From: JAFNGF01 sp964567045
GTDB lineage: Bacteria; Planctomycetota; Phycisphaerae; Sedimentisphaerales; Anaerobacaceae
Assembly (NCBI GenBank): GCA_964567045.1
Contig: CAZMLE010000058.1
Location: 1 to 23,211, forward strand
Direction of reading: 5' to 3'
DNA: 23,211 nt
Part shown: in pieces, positions 15,986 to 23,081 of the stretch
Position numbering within the stretch: the stretch's first letter is position 1
Layout: each line of letters begins with the position of its first letter
Program-made: the position numbers and the translations under genes
Notes under the pieces: model-generated
Database searches by the model: none
The model's input: the letters and a program-made list of their open reading frames with translations, nothing else
Told to the model about the DNA's origin: nothing

Positions 15986-16128
15986 GTGCCGGCCGCGCCG
16001 GTCACAATTAGCGACATACGAGATGCGAGCGACGAATATATCCCGGCGAATTCCGCCCAAAGTGCCGACTTTTCAGAAGCCCGAGGCTCTTTCCCGTGCA
16101 AGAAGCCCTATTTGCTTCAGATTTTTTC

Positions 16129-16158
16129 TTGGCGGCGCCCGGTCAATTTGGTTATACT
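16129..16158 (+). promoter_or_regulatory. candidate promoter for the BpsA-like/dGTPase pair
   Basis: TTGGCG (16129-16134) and TATACT (16153-16158) are separated by 18 bases, 88 bases before ATG 16247. It is a reasonable sigma70-type match, but unproven. Confidence 0.35.
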
Positions 16159-16246
16159 ATGGTCAAAGAGACGCGCATCGGTGTACGAAGATCTGGCTAT
16201 TGAAGACAGCTCCTTTTCTTCGTAGGAGTAAAAGGGTGGAGGTGTG

Positions 16247-17629
16247 ATGGCAAGGCCCAAGGAATCTACGGCACGGAAGCTTATGCAGGACGCGCAGGAT
16301 AGAAATTTCAGAGAAAGGGTGCGAACTCGTGTTCTCGAAGTACTCTGGGATGCCCCTGCTATAACCTTCGACCACATCCTCAAAAAATCCCTTAATTGTG
16401 ACCCAGTCTTCCTGCTCGACGTACTCCGTGAACTCGAAGATGCTAATTTTATCTGCTCCACAGAAGGCCGAGAAACTTCTGTCAGATATTGGCTGAAAGC
16501 AATAGAGAATTGTCGTCGCCCAAAAGCTGACCCTTTTATCCAATCTGGCACCACACCTCCTCTTGGTATTTCTTTGAATTCCCGACAAACCGAATATTTG
16601 AGAGAGCTGCTTCAAGAAATGCTTGATTCGTTTCCGGAGGCGGCGCCAGTATATTCTCAGTGGTGGTTTTCAGAAACAATATATGAAAATCTAATTAGCC
16701 TTGTCTTGCACCTGTCTAAGCCTGGTACACCTTTGGCCTTTCTTGGATCTGGTACGCTTGGAGCTCTTTTGTCCCATTTTTCTGCTAATCCAGTGGACAT
16801 CTTTGATGTTGATGGAGTCTTGTTGGAAACGATTAGTCGTTATTGTCCTGAATCAACTCAGACAATTCGCTATGATGTGTCAAATGAACCAGGTGGCTCT
16901 TTTGAAGAAACATTCCAACTTGTTTTTGTTGATCCCCCTTGGTCAACCTCTATGTTGCGGACTTTTTTAGTTAGAAGCTCAACATTTGTATCTGTCCGGG
17001 GCACTCTTGCGATTTCTTTCCCGCCGGTTCTAACTAGACCCTCAGTTGAATCGGAGAGGAAGGAGCTACTGCATTTGGCTAAAAGCCTGGGGCTTTCGCT
17101 TAAATTAACATTGCCGAGTTTTACGGAGTATTCAGTCCCCGCCTTTGAACGAAATGCTTACGAGCATTGTGGAATACACCTCCAGGAGCCGTGGCGCAGA
17201 GGAGACCTATTTGTATTTACTAAAACTCGTCATAGCTCCCTAAATATTATGCCCTTAATTGAGAAAACGTCTGAATGGAGTCAGTATAATCATGGAAAAT
17301 GTAGACTGTTTCTAAAGAGAGACGGCCTTTTCGAAGATGGCCCGCCATCAGTACAGCCTATTCCTGGCATGGAAGATTTAATGTACAAATCTGCCAGCAC
17401 GCGCATGCCGTTTTGGAAATCAGCATCTTTGGTTTCTACACGTAATCAAATTGCGCATGCCTATGGCAGAATGGAACTCTCCACCTTGCTCGAAACGACC
17501 TGTGGGCAGGATCATGGCAATTGTGAGAATGATGCAGCTTTTGCGGCTATGCTGCCTATGCAAGTTCGAGAGACTATTCTTGCTATGTTGAACATTAGTA
17601 ACTCTGGAAAGACAGCTGTTAGCAGATGA
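16247..17629 (+). CDS. winged-helix BpsA/DUF43-like Rossmann protein with DPPW motif
   Basis: This 460-residue protein has ATG 16247 preceded by TGGAGG. Residues ~23-82 look like a winged helix (RVLEVLWDAPAITFDHILKK...DVLRELEDANFICST). Residues ~150-270 form a methyltransferase-like Rossmann core. It shows PLAFLGSGTLGALLSHF (G167-S-G169), VDIFDVDGVLLETI (D187, D189), TIRYDVSNE and FQLVFVDPPWSTSMLRTFLV (D229-P-P-W232). This order matches the branched-polyamine synthase BpsA family (PF01861), which also has a winged helix, LGDDD-L-T and TDPPYT. Here GDDD is replaced by GSGT, so aminopropyl transfer is doubtful. An N6/N4-type nucleic-acid methyltransferase is an alternative, given DPPW. The C-terminal ~130 residues are unrecognised. 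It overlaps the dGTPase gene by ATGA and is AT-richer than its flanks, suggesting a horizontally acquired pair. Confidence 0.6.
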   Translation: MARPKESTARKLMQDAQDRNFRERVRTRVLEVLWDAPAITFDHILKKSLNCDPVFLLDVLRELEDANFICSTEGRETSVRYWLKAIENCRRPKADPFIQSGTTPPLGISLNSRQTEYLRELLQEMLDSFPEAAPVYSQWWFSETIYENLISLVLHLSKPGTPLAFLGSGTLGALLSHFSANPVDIFDVDGVLLETISRYCPESTQTIRYDVSNEPGGSFEETFQLVFVDPPWSTSMLRTFLVRSSTFVSVRGTLAISFPPVLTRPSVESERKELLHLAKSLGLSLKLTLPSFTEYSVPAFERNAYEHCGIHLQEPWRRGDLFVFTKTRHSSLNIMPLIEKTSEWSQYNHGKCRLFLKRDGLFEDGPPSVQPIPGMEDLMYKSASTRMPFWKSASLVSTRNQIAHAYGRMELSTLLETTCGQDHGNCENDAAFAAMLPMQVRETILAMLNISNSGKTAVSR

Positions 17630-19002
17630 AAACGCGTTTGAAAACCATGCAGACAACAGAGGATTTAGAAAGTCACGAACTCGATTTGGCACCTTATGCG
17701 CTGAAGTCTAAAGAGCGTCGAAAGGAGTTGGGAGAAAGTTTCCGTGAGGCGCCTACAAAGGCTAAACTAGAATTCCGTACTGAGTACCATCGAGACCGCG
17801 ACAGGATTTTATGGTCGAAGGCTTTCAAAAGACTGCAACATAAAACACAGGTTTTTCCACATTATGTAGAGGACCATTATAAAAGGCGACTTACCCATTC
17901 ACTTGAAGTTGCCCAGATTGCCACCACGGTTGCAAGAGCATTAAACCTAAATGAAGTTGCTACTGAAGCAATAGCTCTTGGACATGATTTAGGCCATACT
18001 CCCTTCGGTCATGCTGGCGAACAGGCCTTAAATAAGATCCTGACCTTGAAATCAAAGGCTATGGATGCAAAAACAAAAGGAGAACTCGGAAAACTCAGGA
18101 AACTCAAAACTAACAATATCGTTCCAATATTTGGATTTGATCATTGTTTCCATGCCATAGAAGTTATTTCCCGAATTGAGAAAGAATATGATAGTGAAAC
18201 TGGCCACGGTGGCCTTAACCTTACCTTCGATGTCAGGGATGGAATTTTAAAGCACATATGTGAGCGCGCACAAGATAAGGCGCGGAGACCGTACTCAAAT
18301 ATTCCCGACGTTGTAAAGTTTCCCAAGTACAAAATCTTTGGCACTAATAAAGGCTCTTTGGAAGCTCAGTGTGTTTATTTTGCAGATAAAGTCACATACC
18401 TTCTTGGGGATACTGAGGATGGAGTGCGATCCGATGTTTTAGAATGCAAAGCTCTTAATGACGACGCTTTCATTAAAAAAGTTCTCAGAAAATATTATAG
18501 GAAGTACCGGAAAAGCGATCTGCAACGCTTGAGTAAAACTGATTTCCCACTATTTCGAAGTAACGTTTTAACAACTCTAATCTTAAATTGTATAGACGCT
18601 GCAAGGCAGAATATTCAAGAAAAGAGAATAAAGAATGTCGACGAAGTTCTGTCAAATGGTGAACGAATAGTATTTCTATCGGATGATTTGAAAAAGTCTT
18701 GGACGGATTTTTACCAAGAATGGATGGTGAATAAGCTATTCAAAAATGACCGCGTTGTTGCATGCTCTTTCAAAGCAGAAAAAATTCTGACCGATTTGTT
18801 CAATGCTTACTTTGAAAACCAAGACTTGATAGATTCGAAATACTACGAGCACTGCCTTACAGTTTATAAAAAGATAGGCATTTCTGATGAAAAACTACTG
18901 AACTTAATAATAGTACGTAACTATATTGCAGGAATGACAGATCCGTTTGCATCAGATCAGCATGCCCGACTTTACATGGCTTTAGAACGCATAAGATTTT
19001 GA
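17626..19002 (+). CDS. dGTPase-like HD-domain dNTP triphosphohydrolase
   Basis: This 458-residue protein has the dGTPase family layout; such enzymes cleave dNTPs to the nucleoside and triphosphate. The segment RDRDRILWSKAFKRLQHKTQ is the nucleotide-site start. Metal ligands are H91 (LTHSLEVAQIA), H120-D121 in GHDLGHTPFGHAGE and D254 in FADKVTYLLGDTEDG, the complete H...HD...D set. FGFDHCFHAIEVISRIE and GLNLTFDVRDGILKH are also typical. The length is close to that of other bacterial dGTPase-like proteins, and no key residue is missing. It starts at ATG 17626 inside the stop of the previous gene; ATG 17647 is an alternative start. Some bacterial dGTPases deplete dNTPs against phage. A housekeeping dNTP-balance role is the main alternative. 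Confidence 0.88.
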   Translation: MKTRLKTMQTTEDLESHELDLAPYALKSKERRKELGESFREAPTKAKLEFRTEYHRDRDRILWSKAFKRLQHKTQVFPHYVEDHYKRRLTHSLEVAQIATTVARALNLNEVATEAIALGHDLGHTPFGHAGEQALNKILTLKSKAMDAKTKGELGKLRKLKTNNIVPIFGFDHCFHAIEVISRIEKEYDSETGHGGLNLTFDVRDGILKHICERAQDKARRPYSNIPDVVKFPKYKIFGTNKGSLEAQCVYFADKVTYLLGDTEDGVRSDVLECKALNDDAFIKKVLRKYYRKYRKSDLQRLSKTDFPLFRSNVLTTLILNCIDAARQNIQEKRIKNVDEVLSNGERIVFLSDDLKKSWTDFYQEWMVNKLFKNDRVVACSFKAEKILTDLFNAYFENQDLIDSKYYEHCLTVYKKIGISDEKLLNLIIVRNYIAGMTDPFASDQHARLYMALERIRF

Positions 19003-19011
19003 AGCACGCAG

Positions 19012-19079
19012 GCGCGCAATTCCCGTCAATTCGAAGAATTCCGCGCTAATCAGAGAAACTTGCACCCGCGTGCGCGGGT
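19012..19079 (+). terminator. two hairpins after the dGTPase gene
   Basis: GCGCGCAATTC (19012-19022) pairs with GAATTCCGCGC (19036-19046) with one mismatch. Further on, ACCCGC (19064-19069) pairs with GCGGGT (19074-19079) around GTGC. AATTTTTCTTG follows at about 19091. They separate the accessory pair from the leucine operon and may terminate transcription. Confidence 0.4.
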
Positions 19080-19099
19080 ATCCGTGGCCAAAATTTTTC

Positions 19100-19127
19100 T
19101 TGCAAAGGACTATTTCCCTCGTATAAT
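19100..19127 (+). promoter_or_regulatory. candidate leucine-operon promoter
   Basis: TTGCAA (19100-19105), a 16-base spacer and a perfect TATAAT (19122-19127). A start site about 7 bases on would fall at ATG 19135, making the leader ORF leaderless or nearly so. This is the best promoter match in the 19003-19376 gap. Confidence 0.5.
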
Positions 19128-19134
19128 TATGTGC

Positions 19135-19218
19135 ATGAGTGAAATTGGCACAACCAGTTCTTCTTACAGGGCACTTTTCGGCCTTAGCATGCTACTATTG
19201 CGCCGCAAGGCGCAATAA
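19135..19218 (+). CDS. leuL: putative leucine leader peptide
   Basis: This 27-codon ORF starts at ATG 19135 (or ATG 19129, two codons earlier) and ends at TAA 19216-19218. It lies between the candidate promoter and leuA. Its end reads LFGLSMLLLRRKAQ, with three consecutive Leu codons CTA CTA TTG (19192-19200). The 5' arm of a perfect hairpin begins at 19196, so a ribosome stalled for charged tRNA-Leu would cover it. This arrangement matches classic leader-peptide attenuation as in enteric leuL. No Shine-Dalgarno sequence is visible; leaderless translation is possible because the predicted start site falls at the ATG. Leu-rich runs also occur by chance, so conservation in relatives is the needed test. 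Confidence 0.45.
   Translation: MSEIGTTSSSYRALFGLSMLLLRRKAQ
19196..19217 (+). promoter_or_regulatory. hairpin overlapping the leader Leu codons (candidate attenuator)
   Basis: TATTGCGCC-GCAA-GGCGCAATA has a perfect 9-bp stem and a GNRA-type GCAA loop. The 5' arm overlaps codons CTA TTG of the leader ORF, and the 3' arm ends at its stop codon. No T-run follows directly, so it may act as a pause or anti-terminator element or be a repeat. An ATTTTTTC run lies some 30 bases on. Confidence 0.45.
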
Positions 19219-19258
19219 TAACTCCACCTAAAATTCATCCTATCTAAATATTTTTTCT

Positions 19259-19288
19259 GACAGGATTTACAGGATAATCCTGTTATCC
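19259..19288 (+). repeat. ACAGGAT repeat with alternative hairpins
   Basis: ACAGGATT and ACAGGATA are tandem copies; ACAGGA can pair with TCCTGT, and GGATAA (19272-19277) with TTATCC (19283-19288), as mutually exclusive stems. It follows a T-rich stretch and lies about 90 bases before leuA. It may be a dispersed repeat or part of the leader RNA. Confidence 0.5.
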
Positions 19289-19376
19289 CGTCTAATACCT
19301 TCGTTTTTTCATAAATTCGTGGTAATTTGACCCTGCGTTGGGCATAATTGGCCTGAAAATTTTGGAGAAAAAACAG

Positions 19377-20933
19377 ATGTCGCAAGAAAGAGTTTCGATA
19401 TTTGACACTACGTTAAGGGACGGCGAGCAGTCGCCAGGCGCGTCGCTTTCGGTCAGCGAAAAACTGGAAATAGCCCACCAGCTTGCTGTCTTGGGCGTCG
19501 ATATAATTGAAGCCGGATTTCCAGTGTCTTCGCCGGCTCAGTTCGAGGCCACCCAAAAAGTTGCCGAGCAAGTTACGGGCCCGGTTATCGCAGCTCTGGC
19601 CCGGGCAAACAAAGAGGACATCGAAGCAGCAGGCAAGGCTATTGCTTCGGCCCAAAAAAAACGCATCCATACCTTCATCGCTACCTCCCCGATACATATG
19701 AAATATAAGCTGAAAAAGAGCAGCGATGAAGTGCTGAAAATGGCTGTTGAGGCTGTTCGATACGCAAAGACTTTTGTCGATGACGTAGAGTTCTCGCCCG
19801 AAGACGCCTGCAGAAGCGAGATGCCGTTCCTGGTCGAGATTTTAGCCGCGGTCATCGAAGCCGGTGCAACCACCCTGAACATACCCGACACCGTAGGCTA
19901 CATCCTCCCGGAAGAGTATGGCAGAATCATTGCCCAGCTTAAATCCGATGTCCCTGGCATAGACAAGTGTATTATAAGCACACACTGTCACAACGATCTC
20001 GGTTTGGCGGTGGCAAATTCACTCGCGGCTGTGCGAAACGGTGCCCGACAGGTCGAGTGCACGATCAATGGGCTTGGCGAACGGGCAGGAAATGCGGCGC
20101 TTGAGGAAATCGTTATGGCCGTACATACGAGGGCCGATTTCTTCTTGCAGGCCGGTTCCAAACCGCTTCGCACTAATGTCAACACCAGAGAGATTTGTCG
20201 CACCAGCCAACTGGTCTCGCGTCTAACCGGCTTTGTAATTCAGCCAAATAAGGCTATTGTCGGCGCCAACGCCTTTGCGCACGAGGCCGGCGTCCACGTG
20301 GACGGCATGTTAAAAGAACGCAGCACATACGAGATTATGACCCCGGAGACCATCGGTCTTGTCGGCTCGCGGATGGTGTTGGGCAGGCATACAGGCAGGC
20401 ACGGCTTCGCCGAAAGATGCAGGCAGCTCGGCTTCAAATTGACCAAAGATGAGATTGATCATGCGTACCAGCGGTTTTTGCAGATAGCTGACAAAAAGAA
20501 AGAAATTTTTGACGACGATGTGGCCGCGATAATCAATGATGAAATTCGGGTTGTTGTGGAGCACACTTATGAGCTGGTGTATCTACACGTCGCCTGTGGC
20601 ACTGGCACTTTGCCGACAGCAAGTGTCAAAGTCCGCATCAAGGGCGAAACGAAGCAGGCTGCTGCCTGCGGCGATGGCCCAGTTGATGCAGCTTATGAAG
20701 CGATAAGAGAAGCTACCGGCCTGGCCCCCAAGCTGGAAAGCTATTCAATCCGCGCTATAACCGGCGGCAAAGAGGCGCTCGGCGAAGCGACGGTGCTGAT
20801 AAGTGAAGATGGCCGAACCTTCGTTGGCCGCGGCATCTCCACCGACATCATAGAAGCAAGCGCAAAGGCCTACATCGATGCAATCAACCGGATGGTTTCA
20901 GCGCAGCAAAAAAACACCGATCGAGAGCTATAG
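19377..20933 (+). CDS. leuA: 2-isopropylmalate synthase
   Basis: LeuA condenses acetyl-CoA with 2-oxoisovalerate, the first committed step of leucine synthesis, in the cytosol. The 518-residue length fits the standard bacterial enzyme. The TIM-barrel domain shows SIFDTTLRDGEQSPGASL (catalytic Arg and metal Asp) and IEAGFPVSSPAQFEA. It also has the metal-binding STHCHNDLGLAVANSLAAV and TINGLGERAGNAALEEIVMA. INPNKAIVGANAFAHEAG-type sequence (here QPNKAIVGANAFAHEAGVHV) is in the linker. The C-terminal ~130 residues form the leucine-sensing allosteric domain. ATG 19377 follows GGAG by about nine bases; the open frame upstream to 19338 is not coding. Leucine feedback plus the putative leader attenuator would give dual control. 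leuC follows after 16 bases. Confidence 0.96.
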   Translation: MSQERVSIFDTTLRDGEQSPGASLSVSEKLEIAHQLAVLGVDIIEAGFPVSSPAQFEATQKVAEQVTGPVIAALARANKEDIEAAGKAIASAQKKRIHTFIATSPIHMKYKLKKSSDEVLKMAVEAVRYAKTFVDDVEFSPEDACRSEMPFLVEILAAVIEAGATTLNIPDTVGYILPEEYGRIIAQLKSDVPGIDKCIISTHCHNDLGLAVANSLAAVRNGARQVECTINGLGERAGNAALEEIVMAVHTRADFFLQAGSKPLRTNVNTREICRTSQLVSRLTGFVIQPNKAIVGANAFAHEAGVHVDGMLKERSTYEIMTPETIGLVGSRMVLGRHTGRHGFAERCRQLGFKLTKDEIDHAYQRFLQIADKKKEIFDDDVAAIINDEIRVVVEHTYELVYLHVACGTGTLPTASVKVRIKGETKQAAACGDGPVDAAYEAIREATGLAPKLESYSIRAITGGKEALGEATVLISEDGRTFVGRGISTDIIEASAKAYIDAINRMVSAQQKNTDREL

Positions 20934-20949
20934 GTAAAGGCTAAATCCG

Positions 20950-22299
20950 ATGGGTATGACAATCACTGAAAAGATTCTGGCAAAAGCAGGTAACGCAGAA
21001 AAAGCCGTGCCTGGCCAGCTTATCGACGCACAACTTGACGTTGTCCTTTTTATTGATGTTACCGGGCCGCCGGCGATAAAAATGCTCCAAGAGCAAGGCA
21101 TCGACAAGGTTTTCGATAGGGAAAAAATTGTGGTCACGCCGGACCATTTTCAGCCGGCTAAGGATATTCAAAGTGCCGAGCTGCATAAACGCCTCGACGA
21201 CTGGGCAAAACGCCATAAGATAAAACACTATTACAAAATCGGCAGAGCGGGCGTTTGTCATGCACTTCTGCCGGAACAGGGGCACATCCGGCCCGGCGAA
21301 GTTATCGTCGGGCCCGACTCGCACACCTGTACCTACGGAGCATTTGCGGCATTCAGCACGGGCATCGGCTCAACCGACCTGGCGGCGGCGATTGCAACAG
21401 GAAAACTATGGTTCAAAGTCCCTGCCTCAATGAAATTTGTGCTGAACGGCTCGCTCAGGCCCGGCGTCTATAGCAAGGACGTTATCCTGGCAATTATCAC
21501 GAGGATCGGGACGGATGGTGCGCTCTATGAGGCGATGGAATTTGTCGGGCCTGCACTTGGCGATATGTCGATGGAAGCCAGAATGACGATAACAAACATG
21601 GCCATCGAAGCCGGCGCAAAAAACGGAATAATCGGATTCGACAACGTGACAAAAAGATATCTCGATGAGCACCTTTCTGCGTCATTGCGAGGGAGCGAAG
21701 CGACCGAAGCAATCTCAACCACCTGCAAGTCGGAGATTGCCACGCCCGCCTGCGGCGGGCTCGCAATGACAGGTCGGTATACCGTTTTTGAATCCGACGC
21801 GGATGCTAAATATGTCAGTGTCGAACAGTTTGACTGTTCGAAGATTGAACCGATGGTTGCTTTGCCACACTTACCGAGTAACGCTGTGCCCATCGGCGAA
21901 TGTGCCGGCAAAAAAATGGACCAGACATATATCGGTAGCTGCACAAATGGGCGAATCGAAGACCTGCGGATTGCGGCGAAGATTTTGAAGGGCAAACAGG
22001 TCGCCATTCGCACAATAATTGTGCCGGCGACGCCCACCATCTGGAAACAGGCAAAGGATGAAGGACTGTTTGACATATTTTATGATGCCGGCTGCGTAAT
22101 CTCTGCCCCAACCTGCGGCGCGTGCCTGGGCGGCTTTATGGGCGTCCTGGCAGAAGGCGAAAAGTGCGTCAGCACCACAAATAGAAACTTTGTGGGTAGA
22201 ATGGGACATCCGAAAAGCGAAGTGTATCTGGCCAGCCCGGCGACCGCTGCGGCCAGTGCAGTTGAAGGAAAGCTAACAGACCCAAGGAGGTTTATGTGA
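20950..22299 (+). CDS. leuC: 3-isopropylmalate dehydratase large subunit, with in-frame repeat insertion
   Basis: LeuC is the [4Fe-4S] aconitase-type subunit that with LeuD isomerises 2- to 3-isopropylmalate. Cluster cysteines are C331 (GSCTNGRIEDL), C389 and C392 (PTCGACLGG), in normal spacing. PDSHTCTYGAFAAFSTGIGSTD is intact. The type is the short LeuC that pairs with a ~160-residue LeuD. At 449 residues it is about 30 longer than expected (~420), and residues 244-274 (LRGSEATEAIS...CGGLAMT) are exactly encoded by a 90-bp palindromic element. The insert lies between NGIIGFDNVTKRYLDEHL and YTVFESDADAKYVSVEQFD, a region usually a surface loop. The gene is otherwise undamaged, so the enzyme is probably active. 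AAAGG precedes ATG 20950; ATG 20956 is an alternative. Confidence 0.95.
   Translation: MGMTITEKILAKAGNAEKAVPGQLIDAQLDVVLFIDVTGPPAIKMLQEQGIDKVFDREKIVVTPDHFQPAKDIQSAELHKRLDDWAKRHKIKHYYKIGRAGVCHALLPEQGHIRPGEVIVGPDSHTCTYGAFAAFSTGIGSTDLAAAIATGKLWFKVPASMKFVLNGSLRPGVYSKDVILAIITRIGTDGALYEAMEFVGPALGDMSMEARMTITNMAIEAGAKNGIIGFDNVTKRYLDEHLSASLRGSEATEAISTTCKSEIATPACGGLAMTGRYTVFESDADAKYVSVEQFDCSKIEPMVALPHLPSNAVPIGECAGKKMDQTYIGSCTNGRIEDLRIAAKILKGKQVAIRTIIVPATPTIWKQAKDEGLFDIFYDAGCVISAPTCGACLGGFMGVLAEGEKCVSTTNRNFVGRMGHPKSEVYLASPATAAASAVEGKLTDPRRFM
21681..21770 (+). repeat. 90-bp palindromic mobile-like element inserted in leuC
   Basis: Terminal inverted repeats GTCATTGCGAG (21681-21691) and CTCGCAATGAC (21760-21770) match perfectly. 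Internally, GCAATCTC (21709-21716) faces GAGATTGC (21733-21740), with a GC-rich palindrome CCCGCCTGCGGCGGG near the right end. The length, 90 bp, is an exact 30 codons with no stop in the leuC frame. Elements of this GTCATTGCGAG family occur in many bacterial genomes as intergenic repeats. No transposase is encoded. Confidence 0.85.
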
Positions 22300-22312
22300 T
22301 TGGAGGTGTAGC

Positions 22313-22555
22313 GTGGAAGAGATAAAGAAGCCATCGAGGTTCTTCGCTATTTTGTTTACTGTGGCGGCGGTGTGTAGTCTGATGACATTGCTTTTGATGA
22401 TTGTCGGCGGCAGCACGAGTACCGGCCTTGTGTTGTTTCAGGCACTGACGGTGGTGCTGCTGGTGATCGGTGCAGTGGGCAAGTGGTATCAATACGCTCA
22501 GACGTACGTCAAATATGAAGTCGAGAGAAGGCTGGACCAAGAGAAGAAGGAATGA
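22313..22555 (+). CDS. small two-helix membrane protein between leuC and leuD
   Basis: This 80-residue protein is not recognised. GTG 22313 follows GGAGG by about six bases, a good ribosome site, and the TGA overlaps the ATG at 22552 (ATGA). Two hydrophobic segments are clear: FFAILFTVAAVCSLMTLLLMIVG and VLFQALTVVLLVIGAVGKW. A charged cytosolic-looking tail follows (YVKYEVERRLDQEKKE). Its place between the two subunits of one enzyme, with tight coupling on the leuD side, argues that it is real and expressed with the operon. No role in leucine synthesis is known; a transport or membrane-tethering function would be speculation. Confidence 0.6.
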   Translation: MEEIKKPSRFFAILFTVAAVCSLMTLLLMIVGGSTSTGLVLFQALTVVLLVIGAVGKWYQYAQTYVKYEVERRLDQEKKE

Positions 22556-22557
22556 CT

Positions 22558-23046
22558 ATGGGTACGGCACATGTTTACAGGCGGGATCATGTAAATACGG
22601 ACGAGATTATCCCTGCCAGATATCTAAATACCGATGACCAAAGCGAGCTATCGAGACATTGTCTGGAAGATTTAGACCCTGACTTTGTCAATAAAGTTAA
22701 GCCAGGCGATGCAATTGTTGCCGGCGAGGATTTTGGCTGCGGCTCGTCCAGAGAGCACGCCGTCTGGGCTATCCGCGGCGCAGGCATCCAGACCGTAATC
22801 GCAAAATCTTTCGCCCGAATCTTTTACCGCAACGCCATCAACTGCGGCTTCTACATCATAGAATCCCCCGACTCTGTTGAGAAAATCAGTGATGGCGATG
22901 AAGTAGAGATTGATTACAAAGCCGGCTTGATAAGGAACAAAACAGCCAGCACACGTATTAAATTTGCCCCGCTGCCGGATTTTGCTCGCCAGATAATCGA
23001 AGACGGCGGACTGCTTGAACATATAAAAAAGGGAACCACGGATTAA
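22558..23046 (+). CDS. leuD: 3-isopropylmalate dehydratase small subunit
   Basis: LeuD is the swivel-domain partner of LeuC. The 162-residue length is right for the short bacterial/archaeal type. Landmarks are YRRDHVNTDEIIPARYLN, the catalytic-loop segment AGEDFGCGSSREHAVWAI and TVIAKSFARIFYRNAINCG. ATG 22558 is preferred because AAGAAGG (22544-22550) is seven bases upstream. ATG 22552, which overlaps the previous stop, adds two residues. The stop TAA and the last residues GTTD are encoded by a CACGGATT repeat. With leuA and leuC it covers the first two steps of leucine synthesis; leuB is not in the window. Confidence 0.94.
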   Translation: MGTAHVYRRDHVNTDEIIPARYLNTDDQSELSRHCLEDLDPDFVNKVKPGDAIVAGEDFGCGSSREHAVWAIRGAGIQTVIAKSFARIFYRNAINCGFYIIESPDSVEKISDGDEVEIDYKAGLIRNKTASTRIKFAPLPDFARQIIEDGGLLEHIKKGTTD

Positions 23047-23064
23047 CACGGATTTACACGGATT
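23037..23064 (+). repeat. CACGGATT tandem repeat, period 10
   Basis: CACGGATT occurs at 23037, 23047 and 23057, with AA or TA between copies. The leuD stop codon (23044-23046) lies in the first unit. Similar ACCACGGATTAACACGGATT strings are common intergenic repeats in environmental genomes. Confidence 0.8.
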
Positions 23065-23081
23065 ATTAAAGGAATAGTTTT

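Noticed and set aside
15822..16247. 141-residue plus-strand open frame before the BpsA-like gene
   Set aside because: Its start is the AP2 remnant in a shifted frame and the rest has no protein-like pattern; treated as pseudogene plus non-coding DNA.
17626..19002. Pure housekeeping dGTPase reading
   Set aside because: Not excluded, but the coupling to the unusual first gene and the AT-rich composition make an accessory role more likely, so it is kept as the alternative only.
19338..19376. In-frame upstream extension of leuA
   Set aside because: LeuA family sequence begins just after ATG 19377, which has a proper GGAG site; the extension lacks one.
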